Source: Syntrophaceae bacterium UBA4778 (GTDB lineage: Bacteria > Desulfobacterota > Syntrophia > Syntrophales > UBA4778). Taken from it: a stretch of DNA of 9,926 bases. Position numbers and translations under genes: made by a program. The notes beneath the pieces were generated by a model. It was not told the origin of the DNA. It saw only the letters and a program-made list of their open reading frames with translations, and made no database searches. Location: positions 1-9,926 of the forward strand of contig DHHG01000157.1 of assembly GCA_002403175.1 (NCBI GenBank). The letters run 5' to 3'. Below, piece after piece: positions 1 to 7,596 of this stretch (position 1 is its first letter; each line of letters opens with the position of its first letter).

Positions 1-1243
1 CCGGGATATGCTCTTTTGCAGTGAGATCCCGATATTGCTCTCTTTCCCGGATAATATGAAATTGATTATCCGCAACCAAGATCTCCGGGACACGAAGACG
101 GGCATTGTAATTCGACGACATGGTAAATCCGTATGCCCCGGCACTCCTGACAGCAATCAGATCTCCCCGTTCCACGCGAGGTATGTTTCTATCTTTGGCA
201 ATAAAATCCCCCGATTCGCAAATCGGGCCGACTATGTCTGCGATGATGTTTTCTCGATCTGCAAGATTCACCGGTTCGATATGGTGGTAGGAACCATAAA
301 AGCTGGGGCGAATCAGATCATTCATTCCGGCATCGACGATAACAAAATTCTTATCACCATTCGATTTTGTATAGAGTACGTTTGTTACAAGAACTCCCGC
401 ATTGCCTACAATCACGCGCCCGGGCTCGAATATCAAGGTGCAGCCCAGATCCTTTGCGTTATCGATGATGCCTCTGGCATACTCATTTGGGTGCGGAGGA
501 AGTTCGTCGTTATAAGTAATTCCAAGTCCTCCTCCAAGATCGAGATAACGGATATCGAAACCCTCCGACCTGAGGGTAAAAACCAGCTCCTTCACTTTGC
601 TAAGGGCATCGATAAAGGGGGAGACCTCCGTCAACTGTGAACCTATATGGCAATCCACCCCAACTACTTCTACGTTTCCAAGCGATTTTGCCTTCCTGTA
701 CTCGTTCAGTGAGCTCTCCATATCGAAACCGAACTTGTTTTTTTTGAGCCCGGTTGAAATATAGGGATGGGTTTTGGGATCCACATCCGGATTGATCCGA
801 ATGGCGATTCTTGCTTTCTTTCCCAATCTTGCGGCTGCTTGATTAATCGCTTCCAGTTCCTGCGGCGATTCGACATTGAACATGAGAATATCGGACTGAA
901 CCGCATATTCAATCTCATCCAACCTCTTTCCGACTCCGGAATAAACAATCTTCGCCGGATCGGCGCCCGCCTGAAGAGCCCGAAATAATTCCCCTCCGGA
1001 TACGATATCCAGACCGCTACCTTCCTTTATAAATGTTTTCAACACAGCTATGTTGGAATTCACCTTTACCGAAAAGCAAATTAGATGAGGTGTTTCTTTA
1101 AAGGCCTCATCAAATACCTTGTAATGATTACGCAAAGTATTATAGCTGTATATATAAAATGGCGTACCGACTTGACGCGCTATTTCAGCAATCGAAACGC
1201 CTTCGCACCAGAGACTACCATTGACATAATGAAAATCATTCAT
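1..1243 (-). CDS. lysA: Diaminopimelate decarboxylase LysA (3' end cut by window edge)
   Basis: LysA removes CO2 from meso-diaminopimelate to give L-lysine, the last step of lysine synthesis; it is a cytoplasmic PLP enzyme of the alanine-racemase-like fold III. The minus-strand frame from ATG at 1243 gives 414 codons without a stop before the edge. The family is usually about 415-420 residues, so only the last few residues are missing. Visible motifs: CFSVKVNSN around residues 56-64, with K60 as the expected PLP-lysine; SGGELFRAL 82-90; HIGSQL 199-204; the glycine-rich phosphate loop LGGGLG 236-241; EPGR 273-276; CESGD 342-346, carrying the substrate-site cysteine; and AYGFTMSSNYN 370-380. 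The start gives the usual family N-terminus (MNDFHY), and an in-frame TAA lies upstream. The Shine-Dalgarno is weak (GGGA about 12 nt away), so translation may depend on the upstream lipoprotein gene. Identification is very secure. Confidence 0.97.
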   Translation of the reverse strand, partial: MNDFHYVNGSLWCEGVSIAEIARQVGTPFYIYSYNTLRNHYKVFDEAFKETPHLICFSVKVNSNIAVLKTFIKEGSGLDIVSGGELFRALQAGADPAKIVYSGVGKRLDEIEYAVQSDILMFNVESPQELEAINQAAARLGKKARIAIRINPDVDPKTHPYISTGLKKNKFGFDMESSLNEYRKAKSLGNVEVVGVDCHIGSQLTEVSPFIDALSKVKELVFTLRSEGFDIRYLDLGGGLGITYNDELPPHPNEYARGIIDNAKDLGCTLIFEPGRVIVGNAGVLVTNVLYTKSNGDKNFVIVDAGMNDLIRPSFYGSYHHIEPVNLADRENIIADIVGPICESGDFIAKDRNIPRVERGDLIAVRSAGAYGFTMSSNYNARLRVPEILVADNQFHIIREREQYRDLTAKEHIP

Positions 1244-1272
1244 AAGAAAATCGATCCCGATATTTATAAGAA

Positions 1273-1328
1273 TTATGGTTTAGGAACAACAGGAACGGGC
1301 TGAACCACCCCCGCCCCGCTCACCTTTT
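1273..1328 (-). other. Possible -1 frame extension of the lipoprotein gene (proline-rich tail)
   Basis: The lipoprotein frame ends GTA AAA AGG TGA. Read one base back from this A-rich run, the sequence continues AAA AAG GTG and runs open for [16 protein letters not shown] to a TAA at 1273-1275, 29 nt before the lysA ATG. The tail has the Val/Pro-rich look of bacterial lipoprotein C-termini and fills most of a 76-nt gap in an otherwise tight operon. It could be a programmed -1 shift, a one-base loss in the A run (real or a sequencing error), or a chance open frame. Confidence 0.4.
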
Positions 1329-1784
1329 TACTTTGATTTCCGCTTTATTAGATTCCTGGCCACAGAATCCGGACGAATCACACAATTTAATGAAATAAGT
1401 GTAAATCGTTCCGCTTTTAATTTTTGAATCGATATATTCGACCCTTTTCGAATCTCTAATCCACACGAGATCCTTCGGTTCGGGTTCCGCAATCAACTCA
1501 TATTCTTTTGGACAACCCGGGCAGGAATCTTCATTGATTGACAGCCCACTTCTATAGATAACAATTTTTGAAACTTCAGAACCATAATCCGGCATGGTCC
1601 ACATCAGCTTATTGCCGGTTTCGACCGTTCTGACATCCAGATCTTTCACTGTCGGAGGATGAATAATTCCGTGCGGAACAGGATCCCCTTTCACGCCACA
1701 TCCCCATAAATGCAAGAGAAAAATACCCACACTGAGGAAAACGAAAAAGATGCTTTGTATACTTCTATTTCCCGGATTTCTCAA
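1320..1784 (-). CDS. LptM-like lipoprotein with a fibronectin type III-like domain
   Basis: A predicted exported lipoprotein of 154 residues. Residues 1-28 are a lipoprotein signal peptide: basic N-terminus, hydrophobic core [14 protein letters not shown], then LWGC with Cys29 as the lipidated residue; Trp at -2 is unusual. The mature start CGVKGDPVP resembles the CGLKGPL start of the LptM (YifL) family, which in E. coli assists LptD assembly and sits beside dapF. Residues 43-152 look like one FN3 domain (LMWTMP strand near 60-65, [11 protein letters not shown] near 129-138). Cysteines C88/C91 (CPGC) and C135/C141 could form periplasmic disulfides. The start is TTG at 1784, preceded by AGAGGA 9 nt upstream; no later in-frame start keeps the signal peptide. 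The gene overlaps the argH end by 20 nt and lies upstream of lysA, as LptM-type genes often do. The precise role is unknown; acting in outer-membrane assembly is only an inference. The reading frame may extend past this stop by a -1 shift. Confidence 0.82.
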   Translation of the reverse strand: MRNPGNRSIQSIFFVFLSVGIFLLHLWGCGVKGDPVPHGIIHPPTVKDLDVRTVETGNKLMWTMPDYGSEVSKIVIYRSGLSINEDSCPGCPKEYELIAEPEPKDLVWIRDSKRVEYIDSKIKSGTIYTYFIKLCDSSGFCGQESNKAEIKVKR

Positions 1785-3147
1785 TCTCTTTTATCCTCTT
1801 AAGGACAGATTTCTGACCGGTTCCTCCTTCTATATTCCTTGAGTTTACCGATTGACGAACATCTAAAATTCCGAGAACATCCGCTTCGAACTCAACGGCG
1901 TAGTCCCTAAAAAAAGCCAGATCCAGTTTCTCCAAATCGGTTCCCATTTTGATGCAGTCTCCTACTATACGGCCGACTACTTCATGAGCCTTTCTGAAAG
2001 GAATGCCCTTCTTCACCAGATATTCAGCCAGGTCGGTAGCCGTTGAAAAACCCTTCGATGCCTCATCCAGCATCCGTTGGCGATCAAAGCGTATATTGCC
2101 GATCATTCCGCCTATAATTGCCAAGCTACCCTTGACTGTATCGATAGCATCGAACAGCGCTTCTTTATCCTCCTGCATATCCCGATTATAGCTCATGGGA
2201 AGCCCTTTCATGATCGTCAGAATTGCGATCAGATCCCCATAAACCCGCCCTGTTTTCCCTCTGACCAGTTCAGCGACATCGGGATTTTTCTTCTGAGGCA
2301 TGATACTGCTTCCGGTCGTATAGGCATCCGAGATTTCTATAAATCCGAACTCATTGCTTGACCAGAGGATCATATCCTCGCAGAACCGGCTCAAATGCAT
2401 CATGATCAGACTGCATCCCCAAATGGTTTCGGCTATAAAATCCCTGTCGGAAACAGAATCCATGCTGTTGGCCGTTATTTTGGGAAATCCAAGTAGCTCG
2501 GCCGTATACCGCCTATCAAGCGGCAGGCTTGTTCCTGCCAGCGCTGCCGCCCCCAGTGGCATGACATTGACTCTCTTGAGGCAATCATCCAGACGTTCTC
2601 CATCCCTATCGAGCATCTCCCAATAGGCGAGGAAATAGTGAGAAAGCAGGATCGGCTGCGCCTTCTGCAAATGGGTATAGCCCGGCATAACCGTATCAAT
2701 TTCAGCCTTGGCCAGCTTCAGAAGGGCGGATTTGAGCACGACAACGAGCCCCATTATTTTTGATATCTCATCACGCAGGTACATCCGGATATCCAGCGCG
2801 ACCTGATCATTGCGGCTCCGTCCCGTGTGAAGCTTTTCTCCTGCCTCTCCGATACACGCTATCAGTGCTCTTTCAATAGCCATATGGATATCTTCCAGTT
2901 CGATCGAAAACTCGAATCGGCCTTTTTCGATATCCTTCCGGATGGAGTCCAGACCGGAAATGATCTTTTTGCCTTCGGCTTTAGACAGGATTCCCTGCTT
3001 TACAAGCATCTTGCAATGTGCCGTGCTTCCTTCGATATCATAGGCGTACAGTCTCTGATCGTAAGGAATGGAAGCTGTAAATACCTCCACCAGTTTATCT
3101 GTCGGTAAACTGAATCGGCCACCCCATGGCTTTTTCTTTTTTTCCAT
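1765..3147 (-). CDS. argH: Argininosuccinate lyase ArgH
   Basis: ArgH splits argininosuccinate into arginine and fumarate, the last step of arginine synthesis; it is a cytoplasmic homotetramer of the fumarase/aspartase superfamily. The 460 residues are the normal family length. Visible motifs: WGGRF at 8-12; HTGRSRNDQ 107-115; [10 protein letters not shown] 156-165, with H159 the likely active-site histidine; and the superfamily signature [11 protein letters not shown] 279-289 on the mobile loop, with S281 the expected catalytic serine. The ATG at 3147 lies 2 nt after the argG TAA. The sequence before it is A-rich with no clear Shine-Dalgarno, so expression probably depends on translational coupling to argG. 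The 3' end overlaps the lipoprotein start by 20 nt and carries that gene's ribosome binding site in its final codons. It looks intact. Confidence 0.98.
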   Translation of the reverse strand: MEKKKKPWGGRFSLPTDKLVEVFTASIPYDQRLYAYDIEGSTAHCKMLVKQGILSKAEGKKIISGLDSIRKDIEKGRFEFSIELEDIHMAIERALIACIGEAGEKLHTGRSRNDQVALDIRMYLRDEISKIMGLVVVLKSALLKLAKAEIDTVMPGYTHLQKAQPILLSHYFLAYWEMLDRDGERLDDCLKRVNVMPLGAAALAGTSLPLDRRYTAELLGFPKITANSMDSVSDRDFIAETIWGCSLIMMHLSRFCEDMILWSSNEFGFIEISDAYTTGSSIMPQKKNPDVAELVRGKTGRVYGDLIAILTIMKGLPMSYNRDMQEDKEALFDAIDTVKGSLAIIGGMIGNIRFDRQRMLDEASKGFSTATDLAEYLVKKGIPFRKAHEVVGRIVGDCIKMGTDLEKLDLAFFRDYAVEFEADVLGILDVRQSVNSRNIEGGTGQKSVLKRIKEIEKSGK

Positions 3148-3149
3148 TA

Positions 3150-4373
3150 TTATCTTTTCTTACTTTTTTTGTTGACCATGGCTTGCATCCTCAACCGCAA
3201 TGCATTGAGACGAATGAATCCAGTCGCATCCATCTGATCGTATTTTCCGCTTTCCTCAAAGGATGCCAGTTTTTCACTGTAAAGGGATTTCGGCGCTTTC
3301 CTCCCCACCACGATACAGTTGCCTTTGTACAGTTTCAATCGTGCCGTACCCGTTACGTTCTCCTGGGTCGAATCGATGAGAGCCTGAAGAGCTTCCATCT
3401 CGGGAGCGAACCAGAACCCGTTATAGACCAGTTGCGAAAATTTCGGCATGAGGGAGTCCCTCAACAGCATTGCTTCGCGATCCATCGTTATCGATTCCAC
3501 TGCCCTGTGTGCAGCCCAGAGCACTGTTCCTCCCGGGGTCTCATAGACACCTCTCGATTTCATACCAACGAACCGGTTCTCCACCATATCCACGCGGCCG
3601 ATTCCATTTGCCCCTGCAATTCCGTTGACGTAATCGAGCAATTTCGCCGCGCTCATCGCCTTACCGTTAACGGCCACCGGAATTCCCTTTTTAAAATCAA
3701 TTTCCATATAGGTCGGCTTATCCGGAGCGTTTTCAGGAGAAACGGTCAGGACAAATATATCCTCAGGAGGTTCAGCCCATGGATCTTCGAGAATGCCTCC
3801 TTCATGAGAGATGTGAAGCAGATTTCGATCGCTGCTGTACGGCTTCTCCCGGGTCAGAGGAATCGGAATCTTGTATTTTTCTGCATAGTCGATCATCGAC
3901 TGGCGTGAATCGAATTGCCAGTTCGGATCGCGCCAGCAGGCGATAATCCGGATTTCCGGTTCCAGGGCCATAAAGGTCAGCTCAAAACGGACCTGATCAT
4001 TTCCCTTGCCCGTGGCGCCGTGGCAGACCGCGTCCGCTTTTTCCTGCCGCGCAATTTCAATATGCCGCTTGGCAATCAGAGGGCGCGCAATAGAGGTACC
4101 CAGCATATAGGTCCCCTCGTAAATAGCATTGGCCTTGAGACAGGGGAATACAAAATCCCGTGCAAATTCTTCTTTCAAATCTTCGATATAAATCTTCTTT
4201 GCGCCGGTATTCAGCGCTTTTTTCTTCAGCCCTGTCAATTCTTCTTTCTGTCCGACATCCGCCGCATAGCAGATCACTTCACACCCGTATGTTTCGATCA
4301 GCCATCTCACGATGACCGAGGTATCCAGACCGCCTGAATAGGCGAGAACGACTTTTTTGAATTCCTTTTTCAT
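3150..4373 (-). CDS. argG: Argininosuccinate synthase ArgG
   Basis: ArgG condenses citrulline and aspartate using ATP (released as AMP and PPi) to give argininosuccinate, the substrate of the next gene's product. The 407 residues match the common bacterial type. The N-terminal N-type ATP pyrophosphatase loop AYSGGLDTS is at residues 11-19. Further family motifs are [10 protein letters not shown] 92-101, [14 protein letters not shown] 118-131 and the [13 protein letters not shown] block starting at 181, which belong to the nucleotide-, citrulline- and aspartate-binding regions. The ATG at 4373 overlaps the argF stop in an ATGA arrangement, so ribosomes can re-initiate directly. A GGGAGGA sequence in the last codons of argF lies about 11-12 nt upstream, slightly far but usable. 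No truncation or missing key residue is seen. Confidence 0.98.
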   Translation of the reverse strand: MKKEFKKVVLAYSGGLDTSVIVRWLIETYGCEVICYAADVGQKEELTGLKKKALNTGAKKIYIEDLKEEFARDFVFPCLKANAIYEGTYMLGTSIARPLIAKRHIEIARQEKADAVCHGATGKGNDQVRFELTFMALEPEIRIIACWRDPNWQFDSRQSMIDYAEKYKIPIPLTREKPYSSDRNLLHISHEGGILEDPWAEPPEDIFVLTVSPENAPDKPTYMEIDFKKGIPVAVNGKAMSAAKLLDYVNGIAGANGIGRVDMVENRFVGMKSRGVYETPGGTVLWAAHRAVESITMDREAMLLRDSLMPKFSQLVYNGFWFAPEMEALQALIDSTQENVTGTARLKLYKGNCIVVGRKAPKSLYSEKLASFEESGKYDQMDATGFIRLNALRLRMQAMVNKKSKKR

Positions 4374-5296
4374 TTTGTAACAGTTCCTCCCATTAAAATC
4401 TCCATAACAGCTTTCTGTACATGCAGCCTGTTCTCTGCCTGATCGAAAACAACCGACTGCGGTCCATCGATCACATCGGCTGAAATCTCTTCACCCCGAT
4501 GCGCAGGCAGGCAGTGCATCACGATAGCATCCTTTTTGGCACGCGCCAGCAGACCGGCATTCACCTCATAATTTCGGAATGCCTTGAGTCTTTCTTCCAT
4601 TTCATTTTCCTGTCCCATGCTGGTCCAGACATCTGTGTAAATAACATCGGCATTCACCGCTGCCACGGCAGGATCTCTAAAAAGTTCCACTCCTTTTGCC
4701 GCTTCCTTCTTTGCTCTTTCCAATACACCCTGATCCGGATCGTATCCTTCCGGACAGGCAAGTTTCAGATGAATCGGCAACTTGGCAGCGGCATCAATCC
4801 AGGTATTGGCTACATTGTTGCCGTCTCCTATATATGCAACTGTTAGGTTTTCAAAACTCCCCTTAGCCTCAATGATCGTGAAAAGATCCGCCAGAATCTG
4901 GCAAGGATGAAAGAGATCCGTCAATCCGTTAATTACCGGGATAGTCGCATAGCTTGCAAATTCCTCGATCGATTCCTGAGAAAAAGTCCTGATCATAATT
5001 CCACTCAGGTAGCGAGACATGATTCGGGCCGTATCCGGTATGGTTTCACCTCTTCCGAGCTGAATATCACGATTGCTCAGAAAAATTGCGATTCCACCCA
5101 GCTGGTACATTCCTACCTCAAAGGATAGTCTGGTCCGGGTCGAAGATTTATAAAAAATCATTCCGAGCGTTTTGCCTTTCAATATCTCATGGCGGATTCC
5201 CTTTTTTTGGCAATCTTTTAATGCCTGTGCCTTTTCGAAAATAAGTTGGAAATCTCCGGGATCGAGTTCGTAAAGACTGAGAAGATCTTTTTTCAT
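4370..5296 (-). CDS. argF: Ornithine carbamoyltransferase ArgF
   Basis: ArgF transfers the carbamoyl group from carbamoyl phosphate to ornithine, giving citrulline for ArgG. The 308 residues are typical of the anabolic trimeric enzyme. The carbamoyl-phosphate binding motif SSTRTR is at 51-56 and HPCQ at 130-133. The ornithine-binding loop reads DVWTSMG at 222-228 and [10 protein letters not shown] at 261-270. The SMG loop and HCLP motif separate it from aspartate carbamoyltransferase and favour ornithine over acetyl- or succinyl-ornithine, although a paralogue specificity cannot be excluded by eye. The start is ATG at 5296, which shares its A with the argD stop (TAATG) and has a very strong Shine-Dalgarno encoded in the last argD codons. 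The stop overlaps the argG start by 4 nt. Confidence 0.97.
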   Translation of the reverse strand: MKKDLLSLYELDPGDFQLIFEKAQALKDCQKKGIRHEILKGKTLGMIFYKSSTRTRLSFEVGMYQLGGIAIFLSNRDIQLGRGETIPDTARIMSRYLSGIMIRTFSQESIEEFASYATIPVINGLTDLFHPCQILADLFTIIEAKGSFENLTVAYIGDGNNVANTWIDAAAKLPIHLKLACPEGYDPDQGVLERAKKEAAKGVELFRDPAVAAVNADVIYTDVWTSMGQENEMEERLKAFRNYEVNAGLLARAKKDAIVMHCLPAHRGEEISADVIDGPQSVVFDQAENRLHVQKAVMEILMGGTVTK

Positions 5297-6483
5297 TACA
5301 CCTCCTTAATCACCTCATCGAGAATTTTCACACATTCATCAATTTCAGGTTCCGAAACGATCAATGGCGGCACAAACCTTAGTACAGTCCCAGATGTACA
5401 ATTGATCAAGAGGCCCTTATCTCTGCACTTATTTACAATATCCTGGCCCTCGATTTCGAGCTCAACACCAATCATCAAACCCTTGCCCCTGACTTCCTTG
5501 ATAACAGGATATTTAGACTTCAGTTTTTCCAGCTTTTGAATAAAATATTCCCCCATCCGGCTGCAATTTTCGAGTACGCCATCCTCAAACATGGTATTCA
5601 GGGTCGCCAAACCGGCAGCCATTCCGAGCGGATTGCCACCGAATGTGGAAGCATGCGTACCGGGCACGAAAACAGAAGCCACTTCCTTTTTGGCCAGCAT
5701 GGCTCCTATCGGGTAACCATTACCGAGGGCCTTGGCCAATGTCATTATGTCCGGCTCGATTCCATGGTGCTGGTAAGCAAACAGTTTTCCTGTTCGCCCC
5801 ATTCCGACCTGAACCTCATCAAGAATCATGAGTATACCGTGATCGTCACAAATCTTGCGCACTTCCTGAAGATAATCCGGTTCAGGAATTTTGATTCCAC
5901 CTTCACCTTGAATCGGTTCCAATAAAACACCGCAGGTTTTCTCCGAAATCGCCCTCTTCAAAGCCTCTATATTATTATAGGGAACATACCTGAAGCCGCT
6001 CAGCAGAGGATCAAATCCAATTTGGAATTTCGTCTGACCTGTTGCAGTAATGGTTGCCATGGTTCTACCATGGAAGGAATTTTCCATGGTGATCAGCTCG
6101 TATTTCCCGTCCATGTTCTGATGTGCATATCTGCGTGCCAGCTTGATTGCAGCCTCATTGGCTTCTGCACCGCTGTTGCAAAAGAATACCTGGCTCTCGA
6201 AGGCGCTTTTAACCAGGAGTTCCGCAAATTGGATCTGAGGCTCTATATAATAAAGATTGGAGACATGGGTTAAGATCTCGGATTGCCTCCGGATGGCTTC
6301 GACCACTTTTGAATGAGAATGCCCCAGATTGCAGACAGCAATCCCGGCGACGAAATCGAGATATTCCTTCCCGTTGCTGTCCCAAACCTTTACGCCCTTC
6401 CCCTTAACCAATACAACCGGGATACGGTTATAGGTGCCCATTATATATTTTTTCGAACATGCGATTAATTCATCCGTTGTCAT
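5296..6483 (-). CDS. argD: Acetylornithine aminotransferase ArgD
   Basis: ArgD is a PLP class-III aminotransferase that converts N-acetylglutamate semialdehyde to N-acetylornithine with glutamate as amino donor. The 395 residues are the usual length. Visible motifs: NSGAEANEAAIKLAR 103-117; SFHGRT 136-141, where the PLP ring is stacked; LDEVQ 221-225, with D222 binding the pyridine nitrogen; LAKALGNGYPIGA starting at 249, with K251 the expected Schiff-base lysine; and the HASTFGGNPL block near 277-286. The residue after LDEVQ is Val, where Thr or Cys is more usual. In E. coli ArgD also acts as N-succinyl-diaminopimelate aminotransferase, so a double role feeding lysA is possible here but not shown. 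The ATG at 6483 has AGAGGA 5 nt upstream. The gap to argB is 40 nt. Confidence 0.95.
   Translation of the reverse strand: MTTDELIACSKKYIMGTYNRIPVVLVKGKGVKVWDSNGKEYLDFVAGIAVCNLGHSHSKVVEAIRRQSEILTHVSNLYYIEPQIQFAELLVKSAFESQVFFCNSGAEANEAAIKLARRYAHQNMDGKYELITMENSFHGRTMATITATGQTKFQIGFDPLLSGFRYVPYNNIEALKRAISEKTCGVLLEPIQGEGGIKIPEPDYLQEVRKICDDHGILMILDEVQVGMGRTGKLFAYQHHGIEPDIMTLAKALGNGYPIGAMLAKKEVASVFVPGTHASTFGGNPLGMAAGLATLNTMFEDGVLENCSRMGEYFIQKLEKLKSKYPVIKEVRGKGLMIGVELEIEGQDIVNKCRDKGLLINCTSGTVLRFVPPLIVSEPEIDECVKILDEVIKEV
5299..5307 (-). promoter_or_regulatory. Strong argF ribosome binding site inside the argD 3' end
   Basis: The last argD codons AAG GAG GTG form AAGGAGGTG, a near-complete match to the 16S rRNA 3' end. 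It sits just before the TAATG junction, with GGAGG 4 nt from the argF ATG. The argD stop is therefore part of the argF initiation region, a layout expected to couple the two translations. Confidence 0.85.
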
Positions 6484-6523
6484 CAGAGTCCTCTTGAAAT
6501 AATTCGAAACATCTCTTTCCTCG

Positions 6524-7420
6524 TCACTGGGGGGCTACAATTTCCGTCCCGATTCCCCGGTCGGTAAAGATTTCAAGGAGAACGGCATGCTTGAGCCGTC
6601 CATCTATGATATGTGTTTTTTGAACACCTTGCCGAAGCGCCTTCAAACAGCATTTCACTTTGGGGAACATTCCCCCCTCAATAACTCCGTTTTGAATAAG
6701 CTCCTGCGCTCTAGCATCATTCATCGTATTGACCAGATTTTTATTTTCATCAAGAACACCTTCCACGTCTGTCAGAAGCATCAGTTTCTCGGCATTTAAA
6801 GCCGAAGCAACCTCACCGGCAACGATATCTGCGTTGATATTATAGGTTTCATGATTCGCCCCGACTCCGGTTGGAGCAATGACCGGGATAAAACCCTCCT
6901 TCACCAGAGACATAATCAATCCCGCATTGATTGATTCTACTTTACCCACCAGACCGATATCGATGATTTCCGGAGGTGTATCTTTTGCCTTTTCAAGACT
7001 GAGGAAATATTTCTCCGCACGGATAAGATTGCCGTCTTTTCCACTGAGTCCGACAGCCTTGCCACCATGATGATTGACTAATCCGACAATCTCCTTGTTG
7101 ACCTTTCCAACCAGGACCATTTCAACGATATCCATGGTTTCCTGATCTGTCACGCGCATGCCCTGGATGAATTTGGATTCTTTTCCCAGTTTTTTTAAAT
7201 AACCGCTGATCTGCGGTCCACCACCGTGAACAATTACAGGATGGATGCCTATATATTTCATCATGACGATATCTTTGGCGAAAAGACCTTTCAGATCCTC
7301 ATCCGCCATCGCATGCCCGCCATACTTAATAACAATTATTTTGTTATAGAACCGCTGAATATAAGGAAGCGCCTCTGTGAGGATATCAGCCCGCTCCATT
7401 GATTTTTTCAAATTGTCCAA
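6524..7420 (-). CDS. argB: Acetylglutamate kinase ArgB (TTG start)
   Basis: ArgB phosphorylates N-acetylglutamate with ATP, the second step of arginine synthesis. It is an amino-acid-kinase-fold enzyme of 298 residues. Visible motifs: KYGGHAM 32-38, with K32 the likely phosphate-transfer lysine; HGGGPQI 65-71; GLSGKDG 124-130; NINAD 194-198; LLTDVEGVL 215-223; and GGMFPK 249-254. An N-terminal helix (about residues 8-25, [18 protein letters not shown]) precedes the kinase core. In the family such a helix is typical of hexameric, arginine-inhibited enzymes and is absent from the shorter E. coli form, so feedback inhibition by arginine is likely. The start is assigned to TTG at 7420 because GGAGG lies 6 nt upstream. 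An in-frame ATG at codon 8 has no Shine-Dalgarno but would also give a plausible protein. It is the first gene of the arg cluster. Confidence 0.96.
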   Translation of the reverse strand: MDNLKKSMERADILTEALPYIQRFYNKIIVIKYGGHAMADEDLKGLFAKDIVMMKYIGIHPVIVHGGGPQISGYLKKLGKESKFIQGMRVTDQETMDIVEMVLVGKVNKEIVGLVNHHGGKAVGLSGKDGNLIRAEKYFLSLEKAKDTPPEIIDIGLVGKVESINAGLIMSLVKEGFIPVIAPTGVGANHETYNINADIVAGEVASALNAEKLMLLTDVEGVLDENKNLVNTMNDARAQELIQNGVIEGGMFPKVKCCLKALRQGVQKTHIIDGRLKHAVLLEIFTDRGIGTEIVAPQ

Positions 7421-7425
7421 AACTT

Positions 7426-7433
7426 ACCTCCAG
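7426..7433 (-). promoter_or_regulatory. argB ribosome binding site deciding a TTG start
   Basis: The minus strand reads CTGGAGGT here, with the GGAGG core 6 nt before TTG at 7420. This good site and ideal spacing favour the TTG over the unaccompanied ATG seven codons downstream. Confidence 0.8.
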
Positions 7434-7459
7434 ACGATTTAGCTTTAAAATCCACGTCT

Positions 7460-7563
7460 AAAAAAAAACCCAAGCTCATGAATTCGGATAGAGACAAATA
7501 TCAGATCCAAACTACTAAGACAATAAATAGTTTGTGTATCTATCCGAATCTTATCAGCTTAGG
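7460..7563 (-). terminator. Large imperfect stem-loop plus U9 tract: hslU terminator or argB leader attenuator
   Basis: On the minus strand an 8-bp stem pairs 7556-7563 with 7469-7476 (one G-U pair that works only in the minus-strand RNA). A short imperfect region follows, then a perfect 11-bp stem pairs 7539-7549 (ATTCGGATAGA) with 7482-7492. Nine U (7460-7468) come directly after the outer stem. This is the layout of an intrinsic terminator, but the 46-nt loop is unusually large. It holds a second perfect 7-bp hairpin, CAAACTA/TAGTTTG in plus-strand reading (7508-7514 with 7528-7534). An alternative 5-bp pairing (7494-7498 with 7531-7535) excludes that hairpin. Only 39 nt separate the U tract from the argB start. 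It may simply end the xerC-hslVU transcript, or act as an attenuator in the arg operon leader. No convincing promoter, ArgR box or arginine-rich leader peptide is seen. Confidence 0.7.
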
Positions 7564-7596
7564 ATTTATTAAAAACCTGTCCTCGATTGGATATGT

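Noticed and set aside
8..640. 210-codon plus-strand open frame
   Set aside because: It mirrors lysA, which has full motif support on the minus strand.
1297..1319. GC-rich stretch after the lipoprotein stop as a terminator
   Set aside because: Only a 4-bp GGGC/GCCC pairing and no U tract follow; lysA lies directly downstream.
3126..3908. 260-codon open frame on the plus strand, opposite argG
   Set aside because: It lies wholly opposite a certain gene, resembles no family and is rich in Cys, His and Arg as expected of an antisense shadow.
6057..6088. Three CCATGG palindromes close together
   Set aside because: They fall in conserved argD coding sequence (MENSFHGRTMAT) and are explained by codon choice.
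7408..7479. Short minus-strand frame (MSLGFF...) overlapping the U tract and argB start, as a leader peptide
   Set aside because: No Shine-Dalgarno, no run of arginine codons, and the FF arises from the U tract.
7469..7563. Inverted repeat as a MITE-like mobile element
   Set aside because: No target-site duplication or second copy in the window, and the U tract and G-U pairing fit an RNA element better.
7421..7596. Promoter or ArgR operator upstream of argB
   Set aside because: Only isolated half-sites (ATTCAT) and poor -10/-35 pairs with wrong spacing were found; nothing strong enough to annotate.
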